Shown: positions 33,934-44,519, counted from the first letter of the stretch. The stretch: DNA of 64,000 nucleotides from Stenotrophomonas daejeonensis (GCF_001431505.1 NZ_LDJP01000011.1:1-64000), one strand, 5' to 3'. A program made the numbers and translations. Notes: generated by a model not told the origin, from the letters alone.

Positions 33934-33934
33934 G

Positions 33935-35287
33935 CTACCGTTGCAGCGCCCGCAACAGGCCGCGCGCCTTGGCGCGGGTTTCGTCCAGTTCCTTCTGCGG
34001 ATCGGAATCGGCGACGATGCCGGCGCCGGTGCGGAAGCTGGCGCTGTCGCCCCCCACTTCGGCGGTGCGGATCAGGATGTTCAGGTCCATGTCGCCATCG
34101 CGGTTCAACCAGCCGAATGCGCCGGTGTAGGCACCGCGTACCTGCCCTTCCAGTTCGGCGATGATCTGCATGCAGCGCACCTTGGGGCAGCCGGTGATGG
34201 TGCCTCCCGGGAACGTGGCGGCAATCACCTGCCCCGGCGTCACCTCCGGCCGCAGCCGCGCGCGCACATTGCTGACGATGTGGTGGACGTGGGCATAGCT
34301 CTCCACCGTCATCAGTTCATCGACTTCGACACTGCCCGGTGCGGCGATGCGGCCCAGGTCGTTGCGCTCCAGGTCGATCAGCATCACGTGCTCGGCACGC
34401 TCCTTGGGATGGCCGACCAGCTCGCTGATGCGCGCGGCATCGTCGTCGCCATCGAAGCGCGGGCGGGTGCCGGCGATCGGGCGGGTCTGTACCACCTCGC
34501 CGCAGACCGACACCAGCCGCTCCGGCGAGGAGCTGACCACCGCACGCCCGGCGGCATGGAACAGGCCGGCGAACGGCGCCGGGTTGGCCTGCCGCAACCG
34601 CGCATACAACGCAGCCGGATCGAGCGGCTGGGCAAAGCACGCCTGCCAGCGGCGCGACAGGTTGACCTGGAACACGTCGCCGGCGCGCAGGTAGTCGATG
34701 ACGCGGGCCACGCCATCGGTGAAACGCACGCCATCGTCTTCGTCGATCCGCGTGGGCGGCTGCCATTCCGGTAGCGCTGGCAACGCGGCCGCGTCATGCA
34801 GGTCGCGTTGCAGTTGTTCGAGCAGTGCGGCACCGGAGTCTTCCAGCACCGCGAAGCAGCGGCCATCGCCGCGATCACGCAGCACCGCCGCCGGGCAGCG
34901 CAGGGCCAGCGCCTGCGGCAGGCCGTCGCCGCGCACCGGCAGCGACAGCACCGGCTCGACCTGCGTGGCCAGTTCGTAATCCAGCAGCAGCGCCCAGCCG
35001 CCCCGGAACGGCACGTCGTCCGCGTTCGCGTCACGCGGCAGGCGCCGCGCCTGCCATTCGCGGTCCAGCGCGGCGAGGAAGTCGCCCTCGACCAAAGCAC
35101 CATCCTCGCGCCGGACCCGGCCATCGGCGTCCAGCCGCAACTGGCCGCCATCGGCCATCAGCAGCATGTCCCAGCGGCCCTGCCGGCCGGCGGCGGTGGA
35201 TTCGAGCAGCAGCGGGTAACGCTGCGGGGCGAGCCGGTGCAGCGCCAGCAGGTCGGTGTCGGCGTGCAGGGGGATCAGGCGGGTCAT
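33935..35287 (-). CDS. pabB: Chorismate-utilising enzyme, PabB/TrpE-like (aminodeoxychorismate synthase component I)
   Basis: A 450-residue chorismate-binding enzyme that probably forms aminodeoxychorismate for folate synthesis. Seen: N-terminal domain, then VFQVNLSRRWQA, SSSPERLVS, GHPKERAEHVMLIDLERNDL and PGGTITGCPKVRCMQII, all typical of the family. The motif that in E. coli PabB is PIKGT, with a nucleophilic Lys, reads PIAGTRPR here, as in TrpE; some PabB-like enzymes also lack the Lys. Its place after fabF favours folate synthesis, because pabB/pabC genes often follow this operon. The start is 35287 or the ATG 6 bp earlier. No glutaminase subunit is adjacent. Confidence 0.8.
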   Translation of the reverse strand: MTRLIPLHADTDLLALHRLAPQRYPLLLESTAAGRQGRWDMLLMADGGQLRLDADGRVRREDGALVEGDFLAALDREWQARRLPRDANADDVPFRGGWALLLDYELATQVEPVLSLPVRGDGLPQALALRCPAAVLRDRGDGRCFAVLEDSGAALLEQLQRDLHDAAALPALPEWQPPTRIDEDDGVRFTDGVARVIDYLRAGDVFQVNLSRRWQACFAQPLDPAALYARLRQANPAPFAGLFHAAGRAVVSSSPERLVSVCGEVVQTRPIAGTRPRFDGDDDAARISELVGHPKERAEHVMLIDLERNDLGRIAAPGSVEVDELMTVESYAHVHHIVSNVRARLRPEVTPGQVIAATFPGGTITGCPKVRCMQIIAELEGQVRGAYTGAFGWLNRDGDMDLNILIRTAEVGGDSASFRTGAGIVADSDPQKELDETRAKARGLLRALQR

Positions 35288-35362
35288 CGGCATGGGGCGG
35301 CACAGACCGCTGGTGGTTTTCCGCCCGGATCTGGCGAAGAAAGCCGGATGAGCAGAGTTTGT

Positions 35363-35567
35363 TTCCTTCTCCCTCCGGGAGAAGGTGCCCGAAGGGCGGA
35401 TGAGGGGCGAACGGAGCCAGTGCAACCTGGACGATCATGACTTCGCTCGCCCCCAACCCCCGCTTCGCGCCCCGGCCCTTGCGCTGGCGCAAGGGCGTTC
35501 GAGGGGCAGCGAACCAGTGGTTCGCAAACTGCCCCTCTTACCCCGCAGGGAGAGGGACTCAAGCAAA
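35363..35567. repeat. CCTTCTCCC/CCCCTCT-type palindromic repeat, long spacer
   Basis: Begins CCTTCTCCCTCCGGGAGAAGG and ends with a degenerate CCCCTCTTACCCCGCAGGGAG hairpin. The interior holds CGAACCAGTGGTTCG and GCCCTTGCGCTGGCGCAAGG hairpins. It lies between fabF and pabB on the minus strand and is related to the repeats at 9221 and 50407. Confidence 0.75.
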
Positions 35568-35575
35568 AGCAAGCG

Positions 35576-36838
<1,263 letters not shown>

Positions 36839-36981
36839 TGCGGATTCTCCTGGTCCCGTTCGTGGGGGACGTTCCCGGGGATTGTGGAATTGAAGCGGAA
36901 ATACACGGGGCCGCATTCCGCGGCCCCATGAGTGCGGCGCGGCCCGGCGCACAGCCCGGCCACGCCTGCGTCAGGCATGGA

Positions 36982-37221
36982 TCAGGCCTTGACGTGGGCC
37001 TTGATGTAATCGATGGCAGCCTGCACGGTGCTGATCTTCTCGGCCTCTTCGTCCGGAATCTCGCACTCGAATTCCTCTTCCAGCGCCATCACCAGCTCGA
37101 CGGTGTCCAGCGAGTCTGCGCCCAGGTCATCGACGAACGATGCGCTGTTGGTGACTTCCTCTTCCTTGACGCCAAGCTGTTCGACGACGATTTTCTTGAC
37201 GCGTTCTTCGATGGTGCTCAT
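36982..37221 (-). CDS. acpP: Acyl carrier protein
   Basis: A 79-residue four-helix carrier that holds fatty acyl intermediates on a phosphopantetheine arm. The attachment Ser37 is in [15 protein letters not shown]. The protein is highly acidic ([16 protein letters not shown]), as usual. It is flanked by fabG and fabF in the conserved fatty-acid operon. The moderate gaps either side (142-147 bp) allow a separate, stronger promoter, as is common for acpP. Confidence 0.98.
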   Translation of the reverse strand: MSTIEERVKKIVVEQLGVKEEEVTNSASFVDDLGADSLDTVELVMALEEEFECEIPDEEAEKISTVQAAIDYIKAHVKA

Positions 37222-37368
37222 TGGATATCGCTCCAGATGGAGTAGTGGTTCAAAAGGCGCCATCGGATTGATGGCCGTGGGATAGTGTAGTGGAAACCGC
37301 CGGACCCATGCATTCTGGCAAAAAGCCACGGCGATCAACCACTTGGGCGCAGTCCCTGCGCCACACGC

Positions 37369-38112
37369 TTACGGCATGTACATGCCGCCGTTCACGTGGA
37401 GGGTTTCGCCGGTGATGTAGTTGGCCGATGGACCGGCCAGGAACGCCACCGCGCGGGCGATGTCCGCCGGCTCGCCGAGGCGGCCCAACGCGATCTGGCC
37501 GAGCATCGCGGTCTTGGCGTCCTCGGGCAGATCCTTGGTCATGTCGGTGTCGATGAAGCCCGGCGCGACCACATTGACGGTCACGCCGCGGCTGCCGATT
37601 TCCTTGGCCAGCGACTTGGAGAAGGCGATGATGCCGGCCTTGGCCGCGGCGTAGTTGGCCTGGCCGGCGTTGCCGGTGACACCAATGACCGAGGCGATGT
37701 TGACGATACGGCCCTTGCGCGCCTTCATCATGCCGCGCATCACCGCCTTGGAGGTGCGGTAGACGCTGGTCAGGTTGGTGTCGAGGATGGCCTGCCAGTC
37801 CTCGTCCTTCATCCGCATCAGCAGGTTGTCGCGAGTGATGCCGGCGTTGTTGACGAGAATGGTGATGGCGCCGAACTCCTTGCCCACCGCGTCGATCAGC
37901 GCCTCCACCGCGCCCGGCTCGGTCACGTTCAGCGCGCGGCCGTGGCCGCCCTGCGCGGCCAGGCGCCCGCCGATGGCGGCGGCACCGGATTCGGTGGTGG
38001 CGGTGCCGATCACGGTCGCGCCCTGCGCGGCCAGTTCGTCGGCGATGGCCGCGCCGATGCCGCGGCTGGCGCCGGTGACGAGCGCGATTTCACCCTGCAA
38101 TGGCTTGCTCAT
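37369..38112 (-). CDS. fabG: 3-oxoacyl-ACP reductase
   Basis: NADPH-dependent short-chain dehydrogenase (247 residues) reducing 3-oxoacyl-ACP in each elongation cycle. Seen: nucleotide-binding TGASRGIGAAIADEL at residues 14-28, NNAG, catalytic Ser in NIASVIGVTGNAG and Tyr-Lys in ANYAAAKAG, and the C-terminal PSANYITGETLHVNGGMYM. The start at 38112 is MSKPLQGEIALVTG. It lies between fabD and acpP. Confidence 0.97.
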   Translation of the reverse strand: MSKPLQGEIALVTGASRGIGAAIADELAAQGATVIGTATTESGAAAIGGRLAAQGGHGRALNVTEPGAVEALIDAVGKEFGAITILVNNAGITRDNLLMRMKDEDWQAILDTNLTSVYRTSKAVMRGMMKARKGRIVNIASVIGVTGNAGQANYAAAKAGIIAFSKSLAKEIGSRGVTVNVVAPGFIDTDMTKDLPEDAKTAMLGQIALGRLGEPADIARAVAFLAGPSANYITGETLHVNGGMYMP

Positions 38113-38193
38113 GCATTTTCCTCGATGGCGGGCGGCCGAACGGCCACCGGAGGCGATGCGGCACGCGCGGTGCCCCATCGCGGCTCGCATTGT

Positions 38194-39138
38194 TTAGTGG
38201 GTCCACTCGTCCAGCGCGGCGTCGAAATCGGCGGGCGTGCCCAGCGGACGGGCTTCCAGCGACTTGTCGATGCGCTTGACCAGCCCGGTCAATACCTTGC
38301 CGGGGCCGCATTCGGCCACGCTGGTGACGCCGCGCGCGGCCAGCGCCTGCACGCACTCGGTCCAGCGCACCGGCAGGTACAGCTGGCGCACCAGCGCGTC
38401 GCGGATGGCCTCGACGCTTTCATGCACCTGCGCATCGACGTTCTGCACCACCGGCAGCACCGGCAGGCGCCAGTCCAGCCCGGCCATCGCCTCGGCCAGG
38501 CGATTGGCGGCCTCGCGCATCAGCGGTGTGTGCGAGGGCACGCTGACGGCCAGCTTGACCGCCTTGCGCACGCCCTTTTCGGCCAGCAGCGCCAGCGCGC
38601 GATCGACCGCGGCGGCATCGCCACCGATGACGATCTGGCCGGGCGAGTTGTAGTTGGCCGGCACCACCACCTGGCTGCCCGAGGCCTGCCCGCAGACCTC
38701 CTGCACCAGCGCATCCTCGGCGCCAAGCACGGCCGCCATCGCACCGACACCGGCCGGTGCGGCTTCCTGCATCAGTTGCCCGCGCAGGCGCACCAGGTGT
38801 GCGCCCTCGCGCAGCGACAATGCGCCAGCCGCGACCAACGCGGTGTATTCGCCCAAGCTGTGCCCAGCCAGTACCAGCGGGCGCTGCACGCGCTGCCCGG
38901 CCCACAGCCGCCACACCGCGACACCGGCGGCCAGCAGCGCCGGCTGGGTGTATTCGGTGCGATTGAGTTGCTCTTCCGGTCCGCCCTGCGACAGCGCCCA
39001 CAGGTCGACGCCGGCACCGTCGGAAGCCTCGGCGAACGTCTCGCGGACCTGCGGGTGCAGTTCGGCCAGTTCGGCCAGCATGCCCAGCGATTGGGAGCCC
39101 TGGCCGGGGAATACGAAAGCGAGTCGGGAATCGGTCAC
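38194..39138 (-). CDS. fabD: Malonyl-CoA--ACP transacylase
   Basis: Loads malonyl groups from CoA onto ACP. It has 314 residues; nucleophile Ser94 is in LAGHSLGEYTAL, preceded by the FVFPGQGSQSLGML entry motif. The Arg-binding segment RLRGQLMQEA and catalytic His in SVPSHTPLM are present. The GTG at 39138 is preferred over the GTG at 39150 because family members begin M-T-x-S-x-L-A-F-V-F. A kinase-like gene separates it from fabH. Confidence 0.96.
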   Translation of the reverse strand: MTDSRLAFVFPGQGSQSLGMLAELAELHPQVRETFAEASDGAGVDLWALSQGGPEEQLNRTEYTQPALLAAGVAVWRLWAGQRVQRPLVLAGHSLGEYTALVAAGALSLREGAHLVRLRGQLMQEAAPAGVGAMAAVLGAEDALVQEVCGQASGSQVVVPANYNSPGQIVIGGDAAAVDRALALLAEKGVRKAVKLAVSVPSHTPLMREAANRLAEAMAGLDWRLPVLPVVQNVDAQVHESVEAIRDALVRQLYLPVRWTECVQALAARGVTSVAECGPGKVLTGLVKRIDKSLEARPLGTPADFDAALDEWTH

Positions 39139-39232
39139 GCGGTCATTCACTGCATGAATCAAGACCGCCCATGATAATCGCGAATGTCGCCACCCGTCTG
39201 TACTGCCGCGTATGCAGGTGCGGCGGCACGGC

Positions 39233-40015
39233 TCAGCCGATGAGGTCGAACAGATCCAGCTCGCCGTCGCCCAGCAGGTCCAGGCACAGCACCGCCAGCA
39301 CCACGAAACCGAAGGTGCTGGCCCCGTGCACGACCAGGATGGCATGGGCCAGCGCGCGCCCCGACTTGCCGGCACGGCGCAGCATGCGGGCCAGCCGCCG
39401 CAGGCGCCCGGTCACCGCATGCGCATGCTCGACCACCGGCTTGCCGGCCTGTTCCATCGCCGCGGCCAGCATCGCTTCCAGCGCCTGCGGCCGGTCGTCG
39501 TAATACCTGGCCACGCCGTAGCCGAACATCAGCCAGTCACGGGCCTGCGCCTGGGCCTGGTCCATCACTTCCAGCGGGTCTTCCTCGAAGTCGATGAAAC
39601 CCACGCGCTGCCCGTCCCAGGTCATGTTGCGCGGCAGCGGTTGACCGAAATAGGCGCCGTTGCGGTGCGCCTCGGCGATCGCGGCGATGGCCGCACCCAC
39701 CAGGCGGTCGCGTCCGGCCATGTCGGCCTTGCGCAGGCAGGCGTTGAACGAATCACCGGTGTGCTCGAGCACCAGCACGGTATCGCCTTGGCCGATCACT
39801 TCCGGCACGTGCACGCCCTGCGCCTTCAACTCGAGCAGGCGCCGCGCCTCGATCCCGCACGCACCGGCACCACCGCGATGTGGCGGCGGCCGCAGGGCAT
39901 CGAGATGGAAACGGCGCGCGACGAAGTTGAGCAGCCCGAGGGCCACGGCCCGGCTGCCTTCACCGTAATGCTTGAGCCATGCGCGCTGTCCTTCGATGAC
40001 GATGGGTTCAGCCAT
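39233..40015 (-). CDS. Kinase-fold (BUD32/RIO-like) protein within the fab operon
   Basis: A 260-residue protein with remnants of the protein-kinase fold: VLVLEHTGDSFNACL as the hinge region, HRNGAYFGQPLPRNMTW in the catalytic-loop position (His...Asn), and VGFIDFEEDP as the metal-binding DFE. The C-terminus has hydrophobic helices (LAHAILVVHGASTFGFVVLAVLCL), suggesting membrane association. The substrate is unknown; small-molecule or sugar kinases such as those of LPS synthesis share this fold. It lies between fabH and fabD on the same strand, a place where no kinase is usual in the fab operon. Confidence 0.7.
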   Translation of the reverse strand: MAEPIVIEGQRAWLKHYGEGSRAVALGLLNFVARRFHLDALRPPPHRGGAGACGIEARRLLELKAQGVHVPEVIGQGDTVLVLEHTGDSFNACLRKADMAGRDRLVGAAIAAIAEAHRNGAYFGQPLPRNMTWDGQRVGFIDFEEDPLEVMDQAQAQARDWLMFGYGVARYYDDRPQALEAMLAAAMEQAGKPVVEHAHAVTGRLRRLARMLRRAGKSGRALAHAILVVHGASTFGFVVLAVLCLDLLGDGELDLFDLIG

Positions 40016-40087
40016 GACGATATCTCCCGGAATCGACGGCCTTGCGGCCACGCCGGGAGCCTCGTGCCCCCGGCCATATCCGGTGGA

Positions 40088-41053
40088 TCAATAGCGCAGC
40101 AACGCCGAACCCCAGGTGAAGCCGCCGCCGAAGGCTTCCAGCAGCAGCAGCTGGCCGCGCCCGACGCGCCCGGAGCGGATCGCCGCGTCCAGCGCCAGCG
40201 GCACCGAGCCGGACGAGGTGTTGCCATGCTTGTCGACGGTGACGATCACCTGCTCCATCGGCATGTCCAGCCGCCTGGCGGTGGCTTCGATGATGCGCAG
40301 GTTGGCCTGGTGCGGGATCAGCCAGTCCAGGTCGGACTTGTCCAGGCCATTGGCGTGCAGGGCCTCGTCGACGACCGAGTCCAGCGCCTTGACGGCGTAC
40401 TTGAACACGTCGTTGCCCTTCATCAGGATCTTGCCGGGCTGGTCCAGGCCGGTGGACACGCCGATCGGGTTCCACAGCAATTCCTTCTTGCTGCCGTCGG
40501 CATGCAGGTGGGTGCTGAGGATGCCGGTTTCCTCGTCGGCCTTGAGCACGACGGCGCCGGCGCCATCGCCGAACAACACGCAGGTGGTGCGGTCGCTCCA
40601 GTCGACGATGCGGGTCAGGGTTTCCGCACCGATCACCAGCACGTGCCTGGCGTCACCGGAGCGGATGAATTTGTCGGCCGTGCTCAGCGCGAACAGGAAG
40701 CCCGAGCATGCCGCGTTGACGTCGAACGCCGCCGCGCCGGCCGCGCCGAGGCGCGCCTGGATCAGGCAGGCGGTGGACGGGAAGATCAGATCCGGCGTGG
40801 TGGTGCCCACGATGATCATGTCCAGCTGCGACGGCTCGATGCCAGCCGCTTCCAGCGCGCGCAGAGCGGCGTTGTAGCCGAGGTCGCCGGTGGTCTCGCC
40901 TTCGGCGGCGATGTGCCGCTCGCGGATGCCGGTGCGCGACTGGATCCACTCGTCGCTGGTGTCGACGATCTTGGTCAGATCATCATTGGTCAACACCTTC
41001 TCGGGCAAATAGCTGCCGGTGCCCGCGATCCTCGAGTAGATCCGCTTGCTCAT
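40088..41053 (-). CDS. fabH: 3-oxoacyl-ACP synthase III
   Basis: Initiates fatty-acid synthesis by condensing a short acyl-CoA with malonyl-ACP. It has 321 residues. Catalytic Cys116 is in [12 protein letters not shown], His in [11 protein letters not shown] and Asn in [12 protein letters not shown]. The start at 41053 ([17 protein letters not shown]) is typical. It follows rpmF; plsX, often found between rpmF and fabH, is absent here. Confidence 0.97.
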   Translation of the reverse strand: MSKRIYSRIAGTGSYLPEKVLTNDDLTKIVDTSDEWIQSRTGIRERHIAAEGETTGDLGYNAALRALEAAGIEPSQLDMIIVGTTTPDLIFPSTACLIQARLGAAGAAAFDVNAACSGFLFALSTADKFIRSGDARHVLVIGAETLTRIVDWSDRTTCVLFGDGAGAVVLKADEETGILSTHLHADGSKKELLWNPIGVSTGLDQPGKILMKGNDVFKYAVKALDSVVDEALHANGLDKSDLDWLIPHQANLRIIEATARRLDMPMEQVIVTVDKHGNTSSGSVPLALDAAIRSGRVGRGQLLLLEAFGGGFTWGSALLRY

Positions 41054-41101
41054 GCTGGTTCCTGTTGCGCGGGCCGCCGCAGGCGGCCCTGAAGAAACGA
41101 G

Positions 41102-41133
41102 TGAAGCCGCCACCCTTGCGGATGGCGGCTTTC
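41102..41133. terminator. Hairpin between rpmF and fabH
   Basis: AAGCCGCCA-CCCTTGCGGA-TGGCGGCTT: a 9-bp perfect stem immediately after the rpmF stop on the minus strand. With no T-tract it is more likely a partial terminator or processing site that lowers fabH expression relative to L32. Confidence 0.5.
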
Positions 41134-41138
41134 ACCGA

Positions 41139-41333
41139 TCAATCTTCTTCGACGACCGAGGACTTGGTCGTGATCACCTTCTTGCCGCGGTAGAAGCCGT
41201 CGGCGGTGATGTGGTGGCGCAGGTGCACTTCACCGGTGGTCGGATCGGTGGACAGCTGCTTGGCGCTCAGCGAATCGTGCGAACGGCGCTGGCCGCGGCG
41301 GGACGGGGTGACACGGGATTTCTGCACAGCCAT
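41139..41333 (-). CDS. rpmF: Large ribosomal subunit protein bL32
   Basis: A 64-residue ribosomal protein. The N-terminus [20 protein letters not shown] is diagnostic. It lacks the zinc-binding Cys pairs present in some L32 proteins and so is the Cys-free form. The start at 41333 is fixed by this N-terminus. The DUF177 gene lies upstream and fabH downstream, the usual yceD-rpmF-fab order. Confidence 0.97.
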   Translation of the reverse strand: MAVQKSRVTPSRRGQRRSHDSLSAKQLSTDPTTGEVHLRHHITADGFYRGKKVITTKSSVVEED

Positions 41334-41444
41334 TGGGGTTGCTCCAAACTTCGGTTCGTTTGCTTCGTCGTTGCAGTGCATGCGGACGCCAATGTCCGGC
41401 ACTGTTTTTTCGCTTTCGCCGCAGCCGCCGACGACAACCGGCCG

Positions 41445-41954
41445 CTATTGTTTCTTCAATGCCGCCAATGCCGCGAACGGATTGGCCTTGTCCAACTCTT
41501 CACTGGTCGCGGAGAAGTCGCGCTCGACCGCCTCGCTTCCCGGCGCCAGCGGTACCACGGGCACCGCCAGCACCAACTCGTCCTCCACCAGGTCCAGCGG
41601 CCGCAGGTTGCCGTCCTCGGGCACCAGCAGCGCTTCGTAATCCGGCGGAAGCGCCTGTTCCTCGTCTTCGTCGCGGATCAGGCCCAACCGCTGCACCAGC
41701 GACACCGGCAGCAGGAAACGCTGCATGCTGCGCTGGCAGGTCAACGGCAGCGCGGTTTCGATGGTCAGTTCGACATAGGGTACCTGCAAAGCCTCGTCGC
41801 GACCGAATTCCAGTGCATACGCGCACTCCCCTTCGGTATCGGCGACCAGCCCCTGCAGGCGCTCCAACCCGGACAACGGCACCCGGCCGTCAAAGCGCCT
41901 GCGCGCTGCGACCATCCGCCAAGCATCCAGCAATTCGGGCACGTTCGCGGACAT
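41445..41954 (-). CDS. yceD: YceD/DUF177 family protein
   Basis: A 169-residue protein of the DUF177 family, which in other bacteria and plants is linked to 23S rRNA accumulation. Seen: conserved TCQRSMQRFLLPVSLVQRL (central Cys) and an acidic middle (RDEDEEQALPPDYEALL), with LVEDELVLAVPVVP before the C-terminus. The start at 41954 (MSANVPELL) is preferred. It is the first gene of the rpmF-fab operon and is divergent from maf. Confidence 0.9.
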   Translation of the reverse strand: MSANVPELLDAWRMVAARRRFDGRVPLSGLERLQGLVADTEGECAYALEFGRDEALQVPYVELTIETALPLTCQRSMQRFLLPVSLVQRLGLIRDEDEEQALPPDYEALLVPEDGNLRPLDLVEDELVLAVPVVPLAPGSEAVERDFSATSEELDKANPFAALAALKKQ

Positions 41955-42068
41955 AAGCCGCAGAATGTTAGGGCCCGCCCCGGCCGCTGTCAAACCCGCC
42001 CCGGCCGCCGTTGCCATGCCGGCAACCGCGCCGCAGACTCGGCGGCGCCTTCACGCCGGGATTTTCGC

Positions 42069-42641
42069 ATGTCCACCCTCGTCCTCGCCTCCACCTCCCG
42101 CTACCGGGCCGAACTGCTGGCACGGCTGCGGCTGGCGTTCGACTGCGCCAAGCCCGAGGTGGACGAGACGCCACTGCGGGGCGAGGCACCCCGCGCACTG
42201 GCCGTCCGCCTGGCCCGCGCCAAGGCAATGGCGGTGGCCGCGCAACATCCCGGCGCCTGGATAATCGGCTCGGACCAGGTCGCCGAACTGGACGGCCGGC
42301 CCCTCGGTAAACCCGGTAGTCGCAATGCCGCCTGCGCGCAGCTGGCGGCGATGTCCGGCCGTGAAGTGGCGTTCCATACCGCCGTGTGCGTGGCCGGCGC
42401 GGGCATGCAACGGGAAGCCTGCGACCTGACCCGGGTGGCGTTCCGCCGGTTGCGGCCGGAGGAGATCGAACGCTACGTCGATGCCGAGCTGCCGCTGGAC
42501 TGCGCCGGCAGCTTCAAGTGCGAAGGCCTGGGCATCGCACTGTTCGAGGCGATCCACAGCCAGGATCCCACCGCGTTGGTCGGCCTGCCGCTGATCGCCA
42601 CCGCCGGGCTGTTGCGCGAGGCCGGCTTCGCCTTGCCCTGA
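42069..42641 (+). CDS. yceF: Maf/YceF-type nucleoside triphosphate pyrophosphatase
   Basis: A 190-residue house-cleaning enzyme that hydrolyses modified nucleotides; the YceF subgroup prefers 7-methyl-GTP. Seen: N-terminal LVLASTSRYRAELLARL, GSDQVAELDGRPLGKP and CAGSFKCEGLGIALFEAI, matching YceF more than the Maf/YhdE group. The start is ATG 42069. It is divergent from yceD, a conserved neighbourhood, and convergent with the GT39 gene only 24 bp away. Confidence 0.9.
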   Translation: MSTLVLASTSRYRAELLARLRLAFDCAKPEVDETPLRGEAPRALAVRLARAKAMAVAAQHPGAWIIGSDQVAELDGRPLGKPGSRNAACAQLAAMSGREVAFHTAVCVAGAGMQREACDLTRVAFRRLRPEEIERYVDAELPLDCAGSFKCEGLGIALFEAIHSQDPTALVGLPLIATAGLLREAGFALP

Positions 42642-42665
42642 TCCGGCCTGAACGACGCTGCACGG

Positions 42666-44519
42666 CTATCGGTCCGGAATTTCGAACGGCTGCTCCTTCC
42701 AATCCTCCACGCTGCCATCCGCACCATGCAGGCGCAGCCCGAGCCAGTGCCTGCCGGGTGCCAGCGCGGTGGTATCGAAGCGGGCGGTGAAGCCGGTCTT
42801 CGGATGGTTGGGATCGGTGGATATCTTCCAGTAGCCGGAGACATCGTATTCGGCGCCGTAATCGGCAGTAGCCATCACCCGGCCATCCACCAGCACCTCG
42901 ACGCCGCTCAGGCCCACCCCGTCCTTGAAAGCCCAGCCCTGCATCTCGACGACCTTGCCCACTTCTTCGTGCGGCAACGGCGTGTCGATCCACGCCATCG
43001 CCGGCGTCACACAGGGGCCGGGCTGCTTTTCGGCCGGCAGCTGGAACAGCAGAAAACGCTGGTTGCCGTGGTCGAGCGCCACCACCCGCGGTGGCGGCAG
43101 CGGCCCGACCAGGTCGCAGACCTGGTGATAGCGCTGGAGCAGGTCGCGATAGCGCTGGTCGCCCGGCGCGAGCACCAGCAGCCGCGGCGTCGAACGGCCG
43201 CCGTCGCTGATCAGCCCCCACAGTGCCAGCTGCGCGGTGCGCCCATGCTTGTCGTTCAACGCATGCGGCAGCACCTCGATGGAGGCATCGCCCAGCCGGA
43301 AACCGAGCTCCGCGCCGATCTTGAAATTGCCGGCCAGCACCTTGGTATCGGCCGGCATGTCCGCCAGTTCCTCGCGCACCGCCACCGCCAGTGGCCGCCA
43401 GCCGGCGAAATTGCGCGGATAGAACTTGTTGCCGGCCAGTTCCTCGCGCAGCGACGGTGTCGCCGCCATCACGTAATAGGCAAGCGCCAGCAGCAGGCCA
43501 ACCGAGGTCAGGCCCCAGGTGATACGGCGCCAGTGCCGCGGCCAGCGGCTCAGCACCACCGGTGCGGCCACCAGCAGGGCGAAGTAGCCCGGCAGCGGCC
43601 AGTGGAAGCTGATGCGCTCCACGTCGGTGAAGAAGCCGAACAGGAAGATCGCCAGCGTGGAAACGCCGCCCACCAGCGCGAAATAGCGCCATTGCACCCG
43701 GTAGGTGTCGCCATGATTCGGGCGGAACCCGGCAACGCCCACCTGCCACATCGCCAGGCACAGCAACGGCGTCACCAGCAGCGGCTGGATCACCAGGAAC
43801 CACAGCCCGGTGGCCTGGAAGGACCACGGGTGGCGCTCGACCAGTTGGAAACGCAGGCCGGCATCCTGGTTGCCCAGATTCCACGCCAGCAGCGGCAGCC
43901 AGGCGACGATGCCGACCGTCAGCGCCATCCACACCCGCGCGTCGCGCAGCATCCGCCGTCCTTCCGGCAACAGCAGCAACGCGATGAAACCGAAGCCGAT
44001 CACGCCGATGAAGCGGTAATGGCTCAGCGCCCCGACCAGCAGCCCGGCGGCCAGCAGCAGCGCGCCACCGGCATCGACGTCGCGCAGCAGCTTCGCCCCG
44101 GCCCCCAGGCACAGCACCGAGGTGAATGCCATCGGTACGTCCGGCACCGCGAGGATGCCCAGCGTCGCCGACAGCGGCATCAGCAGGGTCAGCGAGCCGG
44201 CCAGCCAGCCGATCCTGCCGCCGAACCAGCGCGCGGAAATCCGCGCCACCATCCACGGCAACAGCGCGCCCAGCAGCAGGAACGGCAGGCGCAGGCCCAG
44301 CCGGTGGCCGCCGCCGATTTCCACGCCCAGCCGCGTCAGCCACGCGGTCAGCCCCGGCAGGTCCGAATAGGCCGCGGCCAGGTGCTGCCCTTCCTGCCAG
44401 TAAAACGCCTCGTCGACGAACAACGGCAGCCGCCAGGCCACGAATGTCTTGATCGCCGTGACAATCACCCACAACGACAGGAAGATCGCCCGCGCCCGCT
44501 GTTCGCCCTGCATTGCCAC
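42666..44519 (-). CDS. GT39/PMT-like membrane glycosyltransferase with C-terminal soluble domain
   Basis: A 617-residue polytopic enzyme of the dolichyl-phosphate-mannose/ArnT superfamily. The first helix is followed by WRLPLFVDEAFYWQEGQHLA, which holds the acidic catalytic site, then about ten membrane spans to residue 350. The soluble part contains FAGWRPLAVAVREELADMPA and an unusual C-terminal beta-rich region (about residues 505-617: VVEMQGWAFKDGVGLSGVEV, ALAPGRHWLGLRLHGADG) like an Ig-type module. Acceptor and donor are unknown; envelope glycan or lipid is likely. It lies 24 bp from the convergent maf gene. Confidence 0.85.
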   Translation of the reverse strand: MAMQGEQRARAIFLSLWVIVTAIKTFVAWRLPLFVDEAFYWQEGQHLAAAYSDLPGLTAWLTRLGVEIGGGHRLGLRLPFLLLGALLPWMVARISARWFGGRIGWLAGSLTLLMPLSATLGILAVPDVPMAFTSVLCLGAGAKLLRDVDAGGALLLAAGLLVGALSHYRFIGVIGFGFIALLLLPEGRRMLRDARVWMALTVGIVAWLPLLAWNLGNQDAGLRFQLVERHPWSFQATGLWFLVIQPLLVTPLLCLAMWQVGVAGFRPNHGDTYRVQWRYFALVGGVSTLAIFLFGFFTDVERISFHWPLPGYFALLVAAPVVLSRWPRHWRRITWGLTSVGLLLALAYYVMAATPSLREELAGNKFYPRNFAGWRPLAVAVREELADMPADTKVLAGNFKIGAELGFRLGDASIEVLPHALNDKHGRTAQLALWGLISDGGRSTPRLLVLAPGDQRYRDLLQRYHQVCDLVGPLPPPRVVALDHGNQRFLLFQLPAEKQPGPCVTPAMAWIDTPLPHEEVGKVVEMQGWAFKDGVGLSGVEVLVDGRVMATADYGAEYDVSGYWKISTDPNHPKTGFTARFDTTALAPGRHWLGLRLHGADGSVEDWKEQPFEIPDR

